Below, one piece after another: positions 45,872-57,184 of a stretch of 64,000 nt of DNA. This DNA comes from Nageia nagi. Its lineage: Eukaryota; Pinophyta. A program made the position numbers and the translations under genes. Each line of letters opens with the position of its first letter. The first letter of the stretch is position 1. The stretch spans positions 135,780,001-135,844,000 of the forward strand of contig JBITNC010000001.1 in the NCBI GenBank assembly GCA_050084985.1. The letters are read 5' to 3'. The notes beneath the pieces were generated by a model, which made no database searches, was not told the origin of the DNA, and worked only from the letters and a program-made list of their open reading frames with translations.

Positions 45872-48100
45872 GTGAATATTCAAGTTGATTTAAAATCAAA
45901 ACCCTTAGAAACCATAAATACTAAAGGTAAACAATTATGGGATTTGATTTACGAAACTGATTTCATTCTTCTATTCCTGTATGAGATATGTCACCCATGC
46001 CATAAATTTTTTGATTCCCTAAGTAAGCAAACATTCTATGAATCTAAAAATTGAAAGATAATTAGGAAAATGTTATTCTTGATTTGAGTCGAGATGCCAT
46101 GTACCATGCCTTTGATCAACCTAATAATACATTAGATTATGTTAGTGTTAGGGTAGTTGTAAAAGATACTAAGAAATATTCATAAGATTGGTTGAATTCA
46201 TATTTGTTGAATCCTATCACTAATAAAAAGAACATATACAATATTTTAGCATTTAAACTTGATATGGTTTGGCTCCTTTTTATTATCATGGTTCTCTACA
46301 AAGAAAAGGATATCTAAATTGTTTAGCCAGAGCATATCACTACAACATTTAGAACAATCAAACATCATGATAAGTATCAGTAGGATTGGTTTGAAATAAT
46401 TGATGATATATTGTCTATGTGGTTGGTTAACAATGATAGATTAAATCAATTCCACTATTCTACTCTTCTATGTTGGTTATTGCTACATCAACATCTAGAG
46501 GTATTTCCAAATTTATAACTTAATCAAAAGCATGTAGATGGCACCCTAAGAAGATTCGATTAGTGGAAAAAGGTGTTATATTTTAGCAGATCATATTATG
46601 ATTTTATAAGGAATTTCCTATTTTTGGCTTTAAATTTCTTTTTTTGGCACCACTTTGACCAAGTTTTCTAAGTTAGCTCCTTCATATTTGAAAACATGTC
46701 AAGTTAAGAAAGGAGATTATTACTTTTTAGAAAATTATAGAGTTATTTTGCTTAGTGGATTTTGTGACAAGGTTATGAAATTATTATTTTATATTTTCAA
46801 CTAGATATTTACCATGGAGGTGATAATATAAGAAGATTATGTTGAAACCATATGGGGAGTCATGAAGGGGAAAAAAGAGCTTGTATACATAATACTCTTG
46901 ATTTTCTTTCAATTCAGGCTCATCACAAAAACTATTGGGATTACTTGGAAACCAAGATGAAAAGATTACAATTATCACATATTGTTTTTTCTTAGCCTTA
47001 TGATCAATTAGGATTTTTTTTTGCACACTTGAAGTTTTTCAATTCAAAAGATCTAGATTTTATAAGAGTTTCTATGGATGAATTTGAAAATTACTAGAAT
47101 AATTAGGAGATAGGACCATTTTGCTAGATTCAATGTTAGAGACCTCATGCATGGCTTTATGAAGATAGAATTACTTAATTAGGATTGATTTTTCTATTGC
47201 TTTAGAAAAAGAGAAAACCTTTCCCAAGAATCTATAAAAATACTTAAATAATTTTGACTTTTTTGAACATAAGAAGAAATGTTTCACTTAATACAAGATT
47301 GAAAGAAAATAAAAATACTTGTAGTGGATGTGTGAGAAAGATAAAGCTTTTTGCAATTCATATGAAAAATAATTTACTTCCAAAAGGGGGAAAATCTAGA
47401 GAAATAATGTATTGAAGTGATAAATCTCTCAAAAGAAAATAAAGGTAGAAAATATTTGACTTTAAAAGAAGAAGAATTGTTATGAAAATAACAAAAATAT
47501 GGAGGAGGGATAAAACTAATGGAAGCTACCATAAAATTTCAAATTATAAATAGAACTATATTTGATAAAGATATTGAGTATATGAAAGAGATGGAAAATA
47601 ATTTGGCAAAGGAAGAATAGAAGTAGAAAAAAGAACAAGAAAAGAAGGACATTGCATTGGCTAAAAGGCTTGAGAAGGAAGATGCACTAGGGAAAAGGAT
47701 TATAAGGAAAAGAAAAGAAAAGTTAAAGATATTGAAAAGATATACAAAATATTAAAGAAGGGTAGAAAAGAAAATCAAAAACCTATCAAAATGATCTTAC
47801 AATGATCTACCACTAAAGATGATGACCCTATCATCACACAAACCAAAGATATCATTGAAATAGATAAACCTAAAGATAGTGGAAGTGATGGTTTAGACAT
47901 GAATCAACCATTTATAATGAAGAAGAGGATAAGAAGTAACATAATATAGTCTTAACCAAAAGATACATCTAAAAATGAAGGATGTGAATAAAATAAGATA
48001 AGTGCTTCTCTGACACTTTAAGAGGGGGATAAATGTCTGATACAAACACAAGGTGAACCTTATTAGGTTTACACAATGCCAGGTAGTCCTTAACAAAAAG
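45872..48100 (+). pseudogene. Extra ORF of element F, unknown function, related to that of D
   Basis: An open stretch at 45872-46054 (MNIQVDLKSKPLETINTKGK) leads into a long broken reading with LVNNDRLNQFHYSTLLCWLL near 46430-46490. Near 46690-46760, KKGDYYFLENYRVILLSGF resembles KKIDD-stop-YFLKDYIIIIRYGYFD in the extra ORF of D. The C-terminal part is Lys/Glu-rich (47580-47760), as in D. No known domain recognised. Position behind integrase and shared layout suggest a component of this element type. Confidence 0.5.
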
Positions 48101-48184
48101 AGGTAAGTGTTGAGTCAAATATTGATGAAGATAATCTAACTATTATTCCACCTATTTCAATCCAAAAGATAAATACTTTCAAGC

Positions 48185-49025
48185 TGTTACAGTGAAAATA
48201 GAGCTGGAATGTAGAATAACATAAAATACAATTATTCTTAGATTTTCACTGAACTTCAAATTATGCAAAATAGGTAGAAATGTTGTAATTGTAAATTGAT
48301 ATTGATTTTCAGCTCAAAATACAATTTTCCCTTGGAAGGGACTTTTACAAATGCCATTTTCCAAAATGAGAGTATTAGATCTTCATTGTTTTTGATTTGC
48401 TTGCTTCTCTCCTTGATATGGACAACCTGTAAATCCTACACACATGCAAAAGACAATAACATCAAAGCATCTATGTATGACATGTATTAAATTGAAACTA
48501 GCATAAAACAATAAAAGGTATGAGCTCACAAGATTTTGGCAGCATTACCCTACTTCAAAAATGGGTCCCCTATTGCTTTGTTTTGGCTTGTATTTATAGA
48601 TTTTTGGGTGAGATTTTCCAAGGCTGGTAAGGGGGAGTCAAAAGCCACCGTAGGTCGTAACTGACCCCCTCTATCCATAGCATCTTGGAAGAATGAGACG
48701 TTACAACTTTATTTTATTATTTTTGGTTTCTATTTGGCTATTACAGAGTCACAGTGATTACTAGGCGGACGCTGACGATCATCCTAAAATGTCGGTGATT
48801 ATTTTGGGTCGCTGGCGACTGGTTTTCAATTTTTATAACAATATTAAAATGACCGCCAAATAGCCAATTTTTATCGAAAAAGGGTCATGTGACCACTCGT
48901 TTTGCATGTACTCAATGAGAGTTATCCAATAATATGGTTTTTTAAACCTATTTTATATTATCACAAAGAGTTATGATTATTTCAATGTTTACTAGTTAAA
49001 AAAGGGACATTTTTAGGTGTCTACA
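48185..49025 (-). repeat. 3' LTR of element C, 841 bp
   Basis: Reverse complement begins TGTAGACACC (49025) and ends CACTGTAACA (48185), homologous to the LTRs of A. TATA box at 48591-48598. Plus-strand CAAGC (48180-48184) would be the target site duplication but cannot be checked. Confidence 0.92.
48750..48829 (-). promoter_or_regulatory. Motif ladder in U3 of the element C LTR
   Basis: Four 11-mers start exactly 20 bp apart on the plus strand: CACAGTGATTA (48750), CGCTGACGATC (48770), TGTCGGTGATT (48790), CGCTGGCGACT (48810). They lie about 150 bp upstream of the TATA box in element sense, as in A. An enhancer role is inference. Confidence 0.65.
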
Positions 49026-49040
49026 TTTTGCCCCTTTTTG
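49026..49040 (-). other. Polypurine tract of element C
   Basis: Minus-strand CAAAAAGGGGCAAAA directly before the 3' LTR, identical to that of element A. Confidence 0.82.
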
Positions 49041-49724
49041 AATTATCAACCGAAAATGCAGTTGATGATTTCAAAAATATAGGATGAGAAGCTTTATCAC
49101 TTGATTGTTTGTTGTTACTTTTTTTTGATATAAGTTTTGACTCAATTTCTTAGATGAATCAAAATTTTGATTTATCAAATTATTATAAAATGTGTTTTCT
49201 TTTAAGATTTGATGTAGTTTTGAAAACAAATTTGAATATACTTCAGAAGTGACTATTTTCGGTATGACGATGTGTTGAGCTTGTGTGACAGTTGCATGAC
49301 ATTTCTATTATGTCATTTTGCATGTCTAAGTACACATGTACCATATAATTTTTCTTTAGTATATGAGTTTTGATGGTGTTGTCCTTTGTCCCGACAACGG
49401 GGTTTCAAGATGATCTCCTGTAGCAATGATACATCACATTTTATCGTATTTTGATTTTCTTGACCAATTTAAGGTTATTTTTGAGAAATTTTTAATATTC
49501 TCATGACTATTCACAAACATTGTGTTTTACTTCCAATCGTCGGCGTTTAGTGAGGTCACCGGTGTCCGTCCTCTAGTCGCCGATGTTTCTCCATTAGATA
49601 AAAAGAAAAAGTTTTAACTTTTTCTTATTCATTTCTTTTTCAGTTGTCACTTTCATTGTCTACCAGAACCAGTTTCCATTGTGATTTCATTGATTTCCAA
49701 CCATTGATATTCATTACAATCACC
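49041..49724 (-). other. Noncoding sequence between the antisense gene and the LTR of element C
   Basis: Shares the last repeat unit of the 3' array of A (for example GTCCCGACAACGGGGTTTCAA at about 49390-49410). It also holds a motif ladder at 49535, 49554 and 49575 (AATCGTCGGCG, GGTCACCGGTG, AGTCGCCGATG), 140-190 bp upstream of the antisense gene's ATG, where its promoter should be. Confidence 0.6.
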
Positions 49725-52069
49725 ATGCCTCCACGTAGACGCTCCACTGAATGTTCTTGACCTATCCGAGAAGAGGTAGGGTTTTGAAATAACTTTATTT
49801 TTTTATATTTTTTGTTTATAATTTGTAATTTAACCGTTTAATTTCAAAATTGAAACTGCGAATGATGTTTAGAAGTTATTTTGATTATTTCTATCGGATA
49901 AAATTTGTAAATTAGGCTTTTACTTCTATTTTTTGTAAAAAATTTTATAATTCGATCGCAATCGCTGACCTAGGCCAAATGGATGACAGAATCATCGGTG
50001 TTTGGAATGCGAACACCAGCGACTGAGTGTTACAAATTAGAAACATCGACATTTTAGTATGAAATGCCATTTTTTTTTGAGCTGAACTTTTTAACATTAC
50101 ACAGGTTCAAGACGTCTTTGAGCCTCGAGGTAGGTATCCCTCGATTCTACAGGAGGGTAGAGATTTTCTAGGTCCAGCCGATCATACGTTTTTCAGGTTA
50201 ATTGGTTTTGGAGTGGGCCCATTCATGGGTCGCATTCATTGGGAGTATCCTTTATTAGCTACATTGTTAGATAGATGGGATGCAGTGACATGTACTTTTC
50301 ATCTTCCAACAGGGGAGATGACTATCATAGTGGAGGATATACATAGATTGTATAGACTCCCCATTCATGGACAGAGGATTTTGCATGTGGTGGATAGAAC
50401 AGGAGCTTTACCTACTATTTCTTATTTATATGGGGCCGCTCGAGTTAAGACCATTATTTCTGAGATTATCTCAGGTGGCATCCGATACTACCAGTATTGG
50501 ATGGAGGATCAGCAGGGGGTGATCCATTTTTCATACTTGATGGGTTTAGTATAGTGTTATGCTCTCCCCGATACTGGTAGTGGGAGGTTTCCATGGTCAT
50601 TGTTTCCCATTATTGCAGATATGATACAGCATGGTATAGTGTATGCTTGGGCACCTACACTGTTAGCTCAAATTTACAGAGAGCTATTCTTTTATTCTCA
50701 GGGGCATAGGACCTCTTTATCCATTACTATCACCTTGTAGGTGTTGGCTTATGAGCATATAGCTGTGGCTCATCCTCCAGGGTTGCCGATGCCTGGGTTT
50801 GGTAGCCACCTGGATTATGAGGCTAGCATAGTCCGATGGTGTGATGATTTTTATATTCACCCATTAGATGGAGTTCATCGAGATGTGAGTTATTATTACC
50901 ACATGATTAGTCACTTGATTCCAGATCAAGTGAGATTCAGACCTTATCATTTGTATCCTATCTGGGAAGAGCTTGCAGCTGAGCTTACTGGTATTCGGTA
51001 GCCACATATTTTGAGTGGTCATCGAGCAGATTTTTTGGAGTATTTTCATTTTGAGAGAGTGCATCATCAGTTTGGCTTAGTTCAGGATGTGCCTGCACCA
51101 TCAGTGCCATATCAGCATGAGGGCACTATCTCAACAGATGGTGTACAACCATTAGTTTATGCAGAGCCTGATCTTACTCAGGAGGAGGGATCATTGGAGG
51201 GTGATATCGGGGAGGATGACATCGAGGTGTCTGAGGCATTCAGGGCCTGGTGGGAGGAGGGAGATGATGGCCTAGAGGGTGGATTGGAGGGTCGACATGT
51301 TCGTCAGCACATCGATGTTGTTGAGGAGTTGGGTGCGGTAGCAGGAGAGGGTGAGGTAGGCGAGGAGCCTACAGGAGTGGAGGCTATGGGAGAGGAGGCT
51401 ACCGATGAGGAGGTCATGGTAGATGCTCCTGAGGAGGAGGCTATGGGTATAGGTGAGGAGGGAGCTGCCCTAGAGGTTGCACACAGAGTCGAGGAGGCTC
51501 CTCCTACATAGGTTCTTAGCATTGATACTTTGCTAGGAGATATTTATGAGCTGAGATACCAGTTGGGACAGGCCAACTCGTGCATGTACAGGTATAGGGT
51601 TGAGCGAGATAGATACAGATAGGAGAGAGATGAGGCTCATTCTTCTTTACAGGGAGCTCAGGCTCATCAGTTAGGAGCAGCATCTACTTCTGAGGGTGGT
51701 TCTTCAGTTTTCATTCGTGGCATTTATCAACAACAAGATTTTTATAGTGGTTTGGTATAGATGTGGCTGACAGGTGTTCCAACTTTTACTCCTGGGGCTC
51801 ACTATCCTATACCTCTAGCTAGTTATATGCCTATAGATATCTCAGCATATCAGATAGGCAACAGTGCACAGGGCATAGTTGGATCTCCAGGTAGGACTCA
51901 GAGGTCACGAGGTTTTCCTAGCAGGAGTGGTACACCCTGGGTATCTCCCTTAGGTGCTGTTGGTTCATCCAAGTTACGGGGAGCTCAACGTTCGAGTAGT
52001 CCTACAGGATCCGTAGGCACTACTCCTCCAGGTCAGGATACCAGAGAGACTAGTAGACGGCGGAGGTGA
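49725..52069 (+). pseudogene. Antisense plant mobile domain (PMD) gene in element C, two exons, seven internal stops
   Basis: Exon 1 is 49725-49775 (MPPRRRSTECS, then a stop, ending at GAG|GTAGGG). Intron 49776-50104 ends TTACACAG. Exon 2, 50105-52069, keeps one frame. It encodes a plant mobile domain: FFRLIGFGVGPF, LLDRWDAVTCTFHLPTGEMT, VEDIHRLYRLPIHG, YALPDTGSGRFPWSLFPIIA, LAYEHIAVAHPP. A Gly/Glu-rich acidic linker (51181-51500) and a Ser/Gly/Pro-rich tail ending TSRRRR follow. Internal stops are TGA at 49758 and TAG at 50552, 50738, 50999, 51509, 51620 and 51758. There is no frameshift. PMD genes are known both as host genes (MAIN/MAIL1 type) and as antisense ORFs in Tat elements. GC content is higher than in the flanks. 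Confidence 0.88.
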
Positions 52070-53640
52070 TCGAGTAGTCCTAGCAGACAAGGCAGTGGTT
52101 GGGGTAGTCCTTAAGGATACCCTTTTTCATGATGTTATTATTGTTTTATATGCTTATGAGGTTAATGGATCCTTGTAGTTTTATTTTATGATTCATGATG
52201 TTATGATGACCTTTTGATGGACTATTATAATGTATATATAGATAGATATATATTTGATATTTATGGTACTTGTATGATTCTTGATGCATGAGCTTTCATT
52301 CTATATATAGATTTATGATAAAATAGGTATGATGTGATGTTATGTAGATTATAATAAACGTAATTGTCTTTTAATTACTTGATGATGAATAGATGTTAAT
52401 GATAGATGTAATTTTCAAAATGTATGATGCATAGATATAATTGTGGAATGTATGATGTATAATTTTGAGGATACTTTTTATAATTTTTAAATAATGATAA
52501 AATATATAACATATATCAACAAATTAGTTTGATGATGTTACTAATCTCAAAATTAAGTTAATAATAAGTACGATTATAGTTGCTATAAATAATAAATCTA
52601 ATTTATAATTTTAATAAGTTAAGTTACTTTAAGTTATTGATAACGTGGAATAACATAGTTGTTTAAATAACTGATTAATTATAAATTGTAGATAATTAAC
52701 CTGTTAATTAATTCAATAATTAATAACATATTTTCTAAATGATGACAATGGTTTTTGTACGATGTATACAAACAAGGTTTAGATTTGATAACTAATAATT
52801 AATAACCTAGTTTCTAATGATAACTAATAATTCTTTAGTAAATCATTTAGAAAATGAATTTAAATTTTATATTGACTTTAGATGTTATTTAAAATATCTA
52901 AAATATGTATATTAAATTAATTAATTAAGAATCATCATTTTCAAATATTAAATCCTCTAGATTTTAAGATTATTTAAGGACATATTTTTATTATATTTTT
53001 GCGGAATCAGATGCATCATTTTCTGCACTTGGCAATTTTTTACAATAGACACAATGAACTAATCAAATGCATATGGGCATTAACTCTATTTTAGTTTATT
53101 GTATTTTTTACAGAATCAGTATTCATCATTTTTTGTACTTGGCAATTTTTTACAATAGACACAATGAACTAATCAAATGCATATGGGCATTAACTCTATT
53201 TTGGTTTATTGTATTTTTTACAGAATCAGTATTCATCATTTTCTGCACTTGGCAATTGTACAATAAACCTCTTAACATGACAAACTAGTGACTTATGGAT
53301 GCATATGAACATTAAATTTATCTTGGTTAGGGGAACAATAAATAATCATTCTTATCCTTTCCAAAGAAAAGCAATTTTAATAATGTTCAACAGTGATGAT
53401 ATTCTCAAAAGGAATGGGTTTAACAAAATGACACAAATGATTTTGAACAGAAACAAAATACAAATTATAAAAAAATATTAGGTGATTTTGGATTAATAAC
53501 CAAGTTATTATAACATCTACCTTATCTTTCTTTATCTCAAGATTTAATAACCTAAGATGATATCAAACAATATTGTTATATGTTGATAAAAAAAAAACCT
53601 AAAATTCTGTGTGTGTAGTAAGATTCATTTCCCTTCTCAG
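52070..53640 (-). other. AT-rich noncoding region of element C
   Basis: No gene. Very AT-rich, with many GATGTTATGAT and ATATATAGAT-like short repeats (52125-52450), and a 110-bp tandem repeat at 53004-53270. Confidence 0.6.
53004..53270 (+). repeat. 110-bp tandem repeat, about 2.4 copies
   Basis: GGCAATTTTTTACAATAGAC and flanks recur; the GGCAATT word lies at 53031, 53141 and 53251, exactly 110 bp apart. The two full units are nearly identical, so the duplication is young. Confidence 0.9.
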
Positions 53641-53758
53641 ATCATTTGATATGGAATATTTTAGAAACATTAGTGAGCTAATCTATCCATATGAAATGTA
53701 TAGAGGTCCATAGAAAGTTGCTTAACCAAAATGGACGTATCGCTACTCGTAAGATATG

Positions 53759-53861
53759 CCTCATTGCCAGATAGGCGTCCATAGCCTCGATGAGGATTAA
53801 CCCCTCGATCTCGCTACAACCTTGCTCTACTGCCAGTCAGGCGTCCATAGCCTCGGTAGAG
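53759..53861 (-). other. Two tandem hairpins with 25-nt loops in element C
   Basis: Stem CCTCAT/ATGAGG (53759-53764 with 53790-53795) and stem CTCTAC/GTAGAG (53825-53830 with 53856-53861), 66 bp apart. Each encloses 25 nt; the two loops differ at two bases only, both containing GGCGTCCATAGCCTCG. Element A has one copy at 6923-6959. Confidence 0.78.
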
Positions 53862-53873
53862 GATATTGTAATC

Positions 53874-53937
53874 ACCCAAGAATCATTGATATGATGTAAA
53901 TTTTTTTTTTCTTTTTTTTTTCAAATGATTCTTGGGT
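53874..53937 (-). other. Conserved hairpin 1 in element C (14-bp stem)
   Basis: ACCCAAGAATCATT (53874-53887) and AATGATTCTTGGGT (53924-53937) are perfect inverses around a 36-nt loop that is A-rich in element sense. The same structure is found in element A at 6831-6899. Confidence 0.82.
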
Positions 53938-54384
53938 TCGAGATGAAGTGAATAACAGGATAGATATGTAACTTTTCACTCTTAATGTTTCTAAAATAAT
54001 TTCATTCAAATTTTCTTAGAATTCTTTAATGTATTAAGTGTTTGGAGTTTTTGGATTTTCCTTCAAACACAAACTTTATGTTTTTCTATCATCTATGGTA
54101 TATCATTTCTTTATGAAAGAAAAGACAAAGTGAGTGTAGTGATAACAAGGAGATTATTCTAAAATGACCTTTTCACACATTACACATTTACTGGATAATC
54201 ACTTTTACAATGACATGCAACATATATTTACATAATACAAGGGCAGGGCACCCAATTGCCAAGTGACCTCTAGATGTTTTCATCTAGGTATATTTTATAA
54301 TTTTATAATTTTTATGTGTTTTATAGTTTTCAATTTTTTAGGATTTTATAATTTTTAATTTTTTAGGATTTTATAATTTTTTTT
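53938..54384 (-). other. Noncoding spacer of element C
   Basis: AT-rich, with repeats of GGATTTTATAATTTTT (54290-54380). No gene seen. Confidence 0.5.
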
Positions 54385-55585
54385 TTATATTCTTCTAGGG
54401 AATCTATTCATGACACGTTCAAATCGAGTTTGAACTGCATCAGGATTAAATGAACAATGTGTTGAACTAAACAAAAAACTAAAATCTAATACCACTTGAT
54501 TATGATAGATTTTTGGAACACAATAATCTAAGTGTTCGAATGTTACGGTTTGTGTGATTGAGATGATTTGTTCTCGATGTTTTAAAGTCAGGTTGTGAGT
54601 ACAATCAACTATTATATTGGGCTTTTTTATAGGCCATAGAATACAGAAATATATCATTAAATCATATTCTGAGTTAGGAGAACACCATAACTCAAACGCA
54701 TTGATACAAACAATAACTTGATATCCATTTACTTTGACATCCCAACCGTAAGATTCACGTGTATCATAGAACGTCAAGGCCATTTTTTGTTGTATTTCAA
54801 TAGGCATGGAATAGATATTTGAATACAAAGGAGTAGGAACATTACGAATAACTTTCATAAAGAGATCTTTGTCATACCTACTTTCGAACCCTGGAAGATA
54901 ACTTCCATTATTCCGTACTCTATGTCTTTTTGATAGTTTTTCGATAATCTCATTTCTAACCCTTATTTGATTTATCGTTGTAAGCTCGGCAATACGACAA
55001 GCTTGCCTTTTCTCCAATCTTCATTTCCAAATTGTATGTCGCATTTACATGGGAAGAAATCTGAGTTTGCCTATATTGTTATTGTAACGTTCTAGGAGGA
55101 AAAGCCACAAAAGTATTTGAAAAATCATAAATTACCCTTTTATGAGGTAAATAATGTAAAAGTTCATCTATCCATTCTAGGATTTTGGTTAATTGTTGAA
55201 CGTATTTCAGCCTAGCTAAAAGGAGTGAATACTCAGTTAATTGACAATTTATGATGATTCTCGGTATTCCATAAGGCCATTGTAGGCAGAAGGTTGTTAT
55301 TTCTTGTGATATTCTTTCCATATGGGTGAAATAGATTTGTGGATCTAAACTAATGCCTGCTTCATATCCACAAAAAGTGACTTCCAAACCATTATTTATA
55401 CCATAAAACATATGGTGTGTTCTCTCAAATTGCTCATCAATAGTCATTCGTAAGTAATTTAAGAGATTAAAATCAAATCTATGTTTTAAATATGTTAACG
55501 CTAAATCACCTGGATATCTTGGCGGTGGAAATCATACTTGTGGTTGCACTATGCTACCTTCAGCAGATTCCTTTGCCAGATTCAT
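54385..55585 (-). pseudogene. Extra sense ORF of element C, about 400 aa, with an internal duplication
   Basis: From ATG at 55585 (MNLAKESAEGS) the reading runs on the same strand as pol, 100 bases behind the integrase stop. One stop lies near 55533 and a frameshift separates 55447-55079 from 55017-54385. The two halves look alike: FCLQWPYGIPRIIINC with VIYDFSNTFVAFPP in the first, FCILWPIKKPNIIVDC with VVLDFSFLFSS in the second, at similar spacing. I recognise neither an envelope, an RNase, nor any other named domain. There is no obvious membrane segment. Role unknown. Confidence 0.6.
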
Positions 55586-55687
55586 CTTTTCTATTTTAAT
55601 CATTAACACTTGGCAAATATTAATACTTTTATTTATTTATTATTTTAAAAATAAAACAAAAGAAAACTAATGTACACTTCTTTTTTT

Positions 55688-57175
55688 TTATGTATAGAAG
55701 GGTCGAAGATGCATGATATTTATAGGTTCACGCTCTTCATTTCCTTCTAAATCTGATAAATGATAAGTTCCTTTACCGAATTTTTTCTTAACGATATATG
55801 GTCCTAACCAATTTGGAGCAAACTTATCTCTAAGCTGTCGTTCTATTCGTGAAGTTTGTTGATTTTCTTTTAAAACCAAATCACCTATTTTGAACTCACG
55901 AATTAGAGCCCTTTTATCAAAAGCTCATTTTATCCTCTCCTGATAAACATGCATATGCTCTAAAGCATTAATACATTTTTCATCTAAAAGAAATAACTGA
56001 TCTAAGTGAGTCTGTCTTGCTTCCTCATCGGAATTTTGCTCACTTAGATTTACTCTAAGGGATGGTATCTCAAGTTCTATGGGTAGGATGGCTTCTGTTC
56101 CATATACTAAAGAGAATGGTGTTGCCCCAATAGGAGTGCGTATAGTGGTACGATAAGCCCATAAGGCTTTTGGTATTTGCATATGCCAATGTCTATGAGA
56201 ATCATTTACTATTTTTGCTAAGATGTTCCGAATAGTTTTATTAGTAGCCTCTGCCTGTCCATTGCCTTGTGGATAATATGGAGTGGAAAAACTTTGTTTA
56301 ATTTTATACTTATCACATATTTGTTTTATATCCTTATTTTTAAATTTTTTTCCATTATCCATAATTAATTGGTTTGGTATTCCGAATCTACATATAATAT
56401 AATTTTCTATAAATTCAGCAATTCGTGAACCAGTGGTGGAAGTCATTGGAATAGCCTCTACCCATTTGGTAAAATATTCAGTTGCTGTAATGATGAACTT
56501 GTGTCCACTAGAATATGTAGGTGTAATTTGTCCTATTAAATCTAATACCCATTTAGAGAATGGCCAAAGTGATTGTATAGGATGTAGTTTTTGAGATGGT
56601 TGTGAAAATAAATGAGCGTATTATTGACATTTAAAATATTTTTTAACATATTCACAACAATCTTTTTCCATAGTTGGCCAATAATACCCCATTCGTATTA
56701 ATCATTTTACAATTGCAATACCATTAAAATGTCCTCCGCATGTTCCATCATGGGCGGAGGATATAGCTTTTTTAATATCATTCCATTCAAGAGATCTGAG
56801 TAAAATACCATTGAAATTTCATCGATGCAAGATATCCCCTATCAAACAATATTTAGTTGCTTTAATTTTAAAAGCTTGTCGTGATGATTTATTAAGGTTT
56901 GCAGGAAGAGTTCCAAATTTTAAAAAATCTGTCAATTCTTTGTACTAATTATCTTTATTAGTTACGTCAATATTTAATACACTTTTTTCTTCATCTTCCT
57001 GTTGTAATGATGATTGAGACAATTGAATTATTTCAACTCGAATTGAATATTTTTTAGGATCTTCTGGGATAAGAGATCCAATAGAAGCCATAGCATCTAC
57101 AAATCTACTAGATGATCTTGGTGCCGCTTCTATACTAAATTGGTCAAAAAAATTTAATAATTCCTCAACTAACAC
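55688..57175 (-). pseudogene. End of second RNase H and integrase of element C
   Basis: RFVDAMAS (about 57100) supplies the last Asp of the second RNase H. The integrase zinc region has GGHFNGIAI and GYYWPTMEKDCCEYVKK. The core keeps its acidic residues: VLDLIGQI, IMDNGKKF and GQAEATN. The C-terminal part has FAPNWLGPYIVKKKFGKGTY and ends LRPFYT at 55688. The frame is the same as RT. In-frame stops occur at 56945, 55925 and several between 56900 and 56450. It would insert element DNA; this copy cannot make it without readthrough. Confidence 0.87.
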
Positions 57176-57184
57176 CTTATACTT

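Larger units (their letters stand above)
32205..48184 (+). mobile_element. Element F: gypsy element related to D, split by E and truncated by C
   Basis: Two parts belong together: 32205-34986 (gag/protease remnant, RNase H, RT) and 43685-48184 (connection, RNase H, integrase, extra ORF). Element E lies between them with target duplication GAGTG, and the RT coding resumes exactly across that junction. The domain order is the same as in D. Decay is heavy. The left end is cut by element G, the right end by the LTR of element C at 48185. Confidence 0.75.

Noticed and set aside
50552-51760. TAG stops as evidence of stop-codon recoding
   Set aside because: Neighbouring elements carry TAA and TGA stops of the same C-to-T type, and many CAG codons remain in the gene; methylation decay is simpler.
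54385-55585. Extra ORF of C as an envelope gene
   Set aside because: No signal peptide, no transmembrane segment and no envelope motif is visible.
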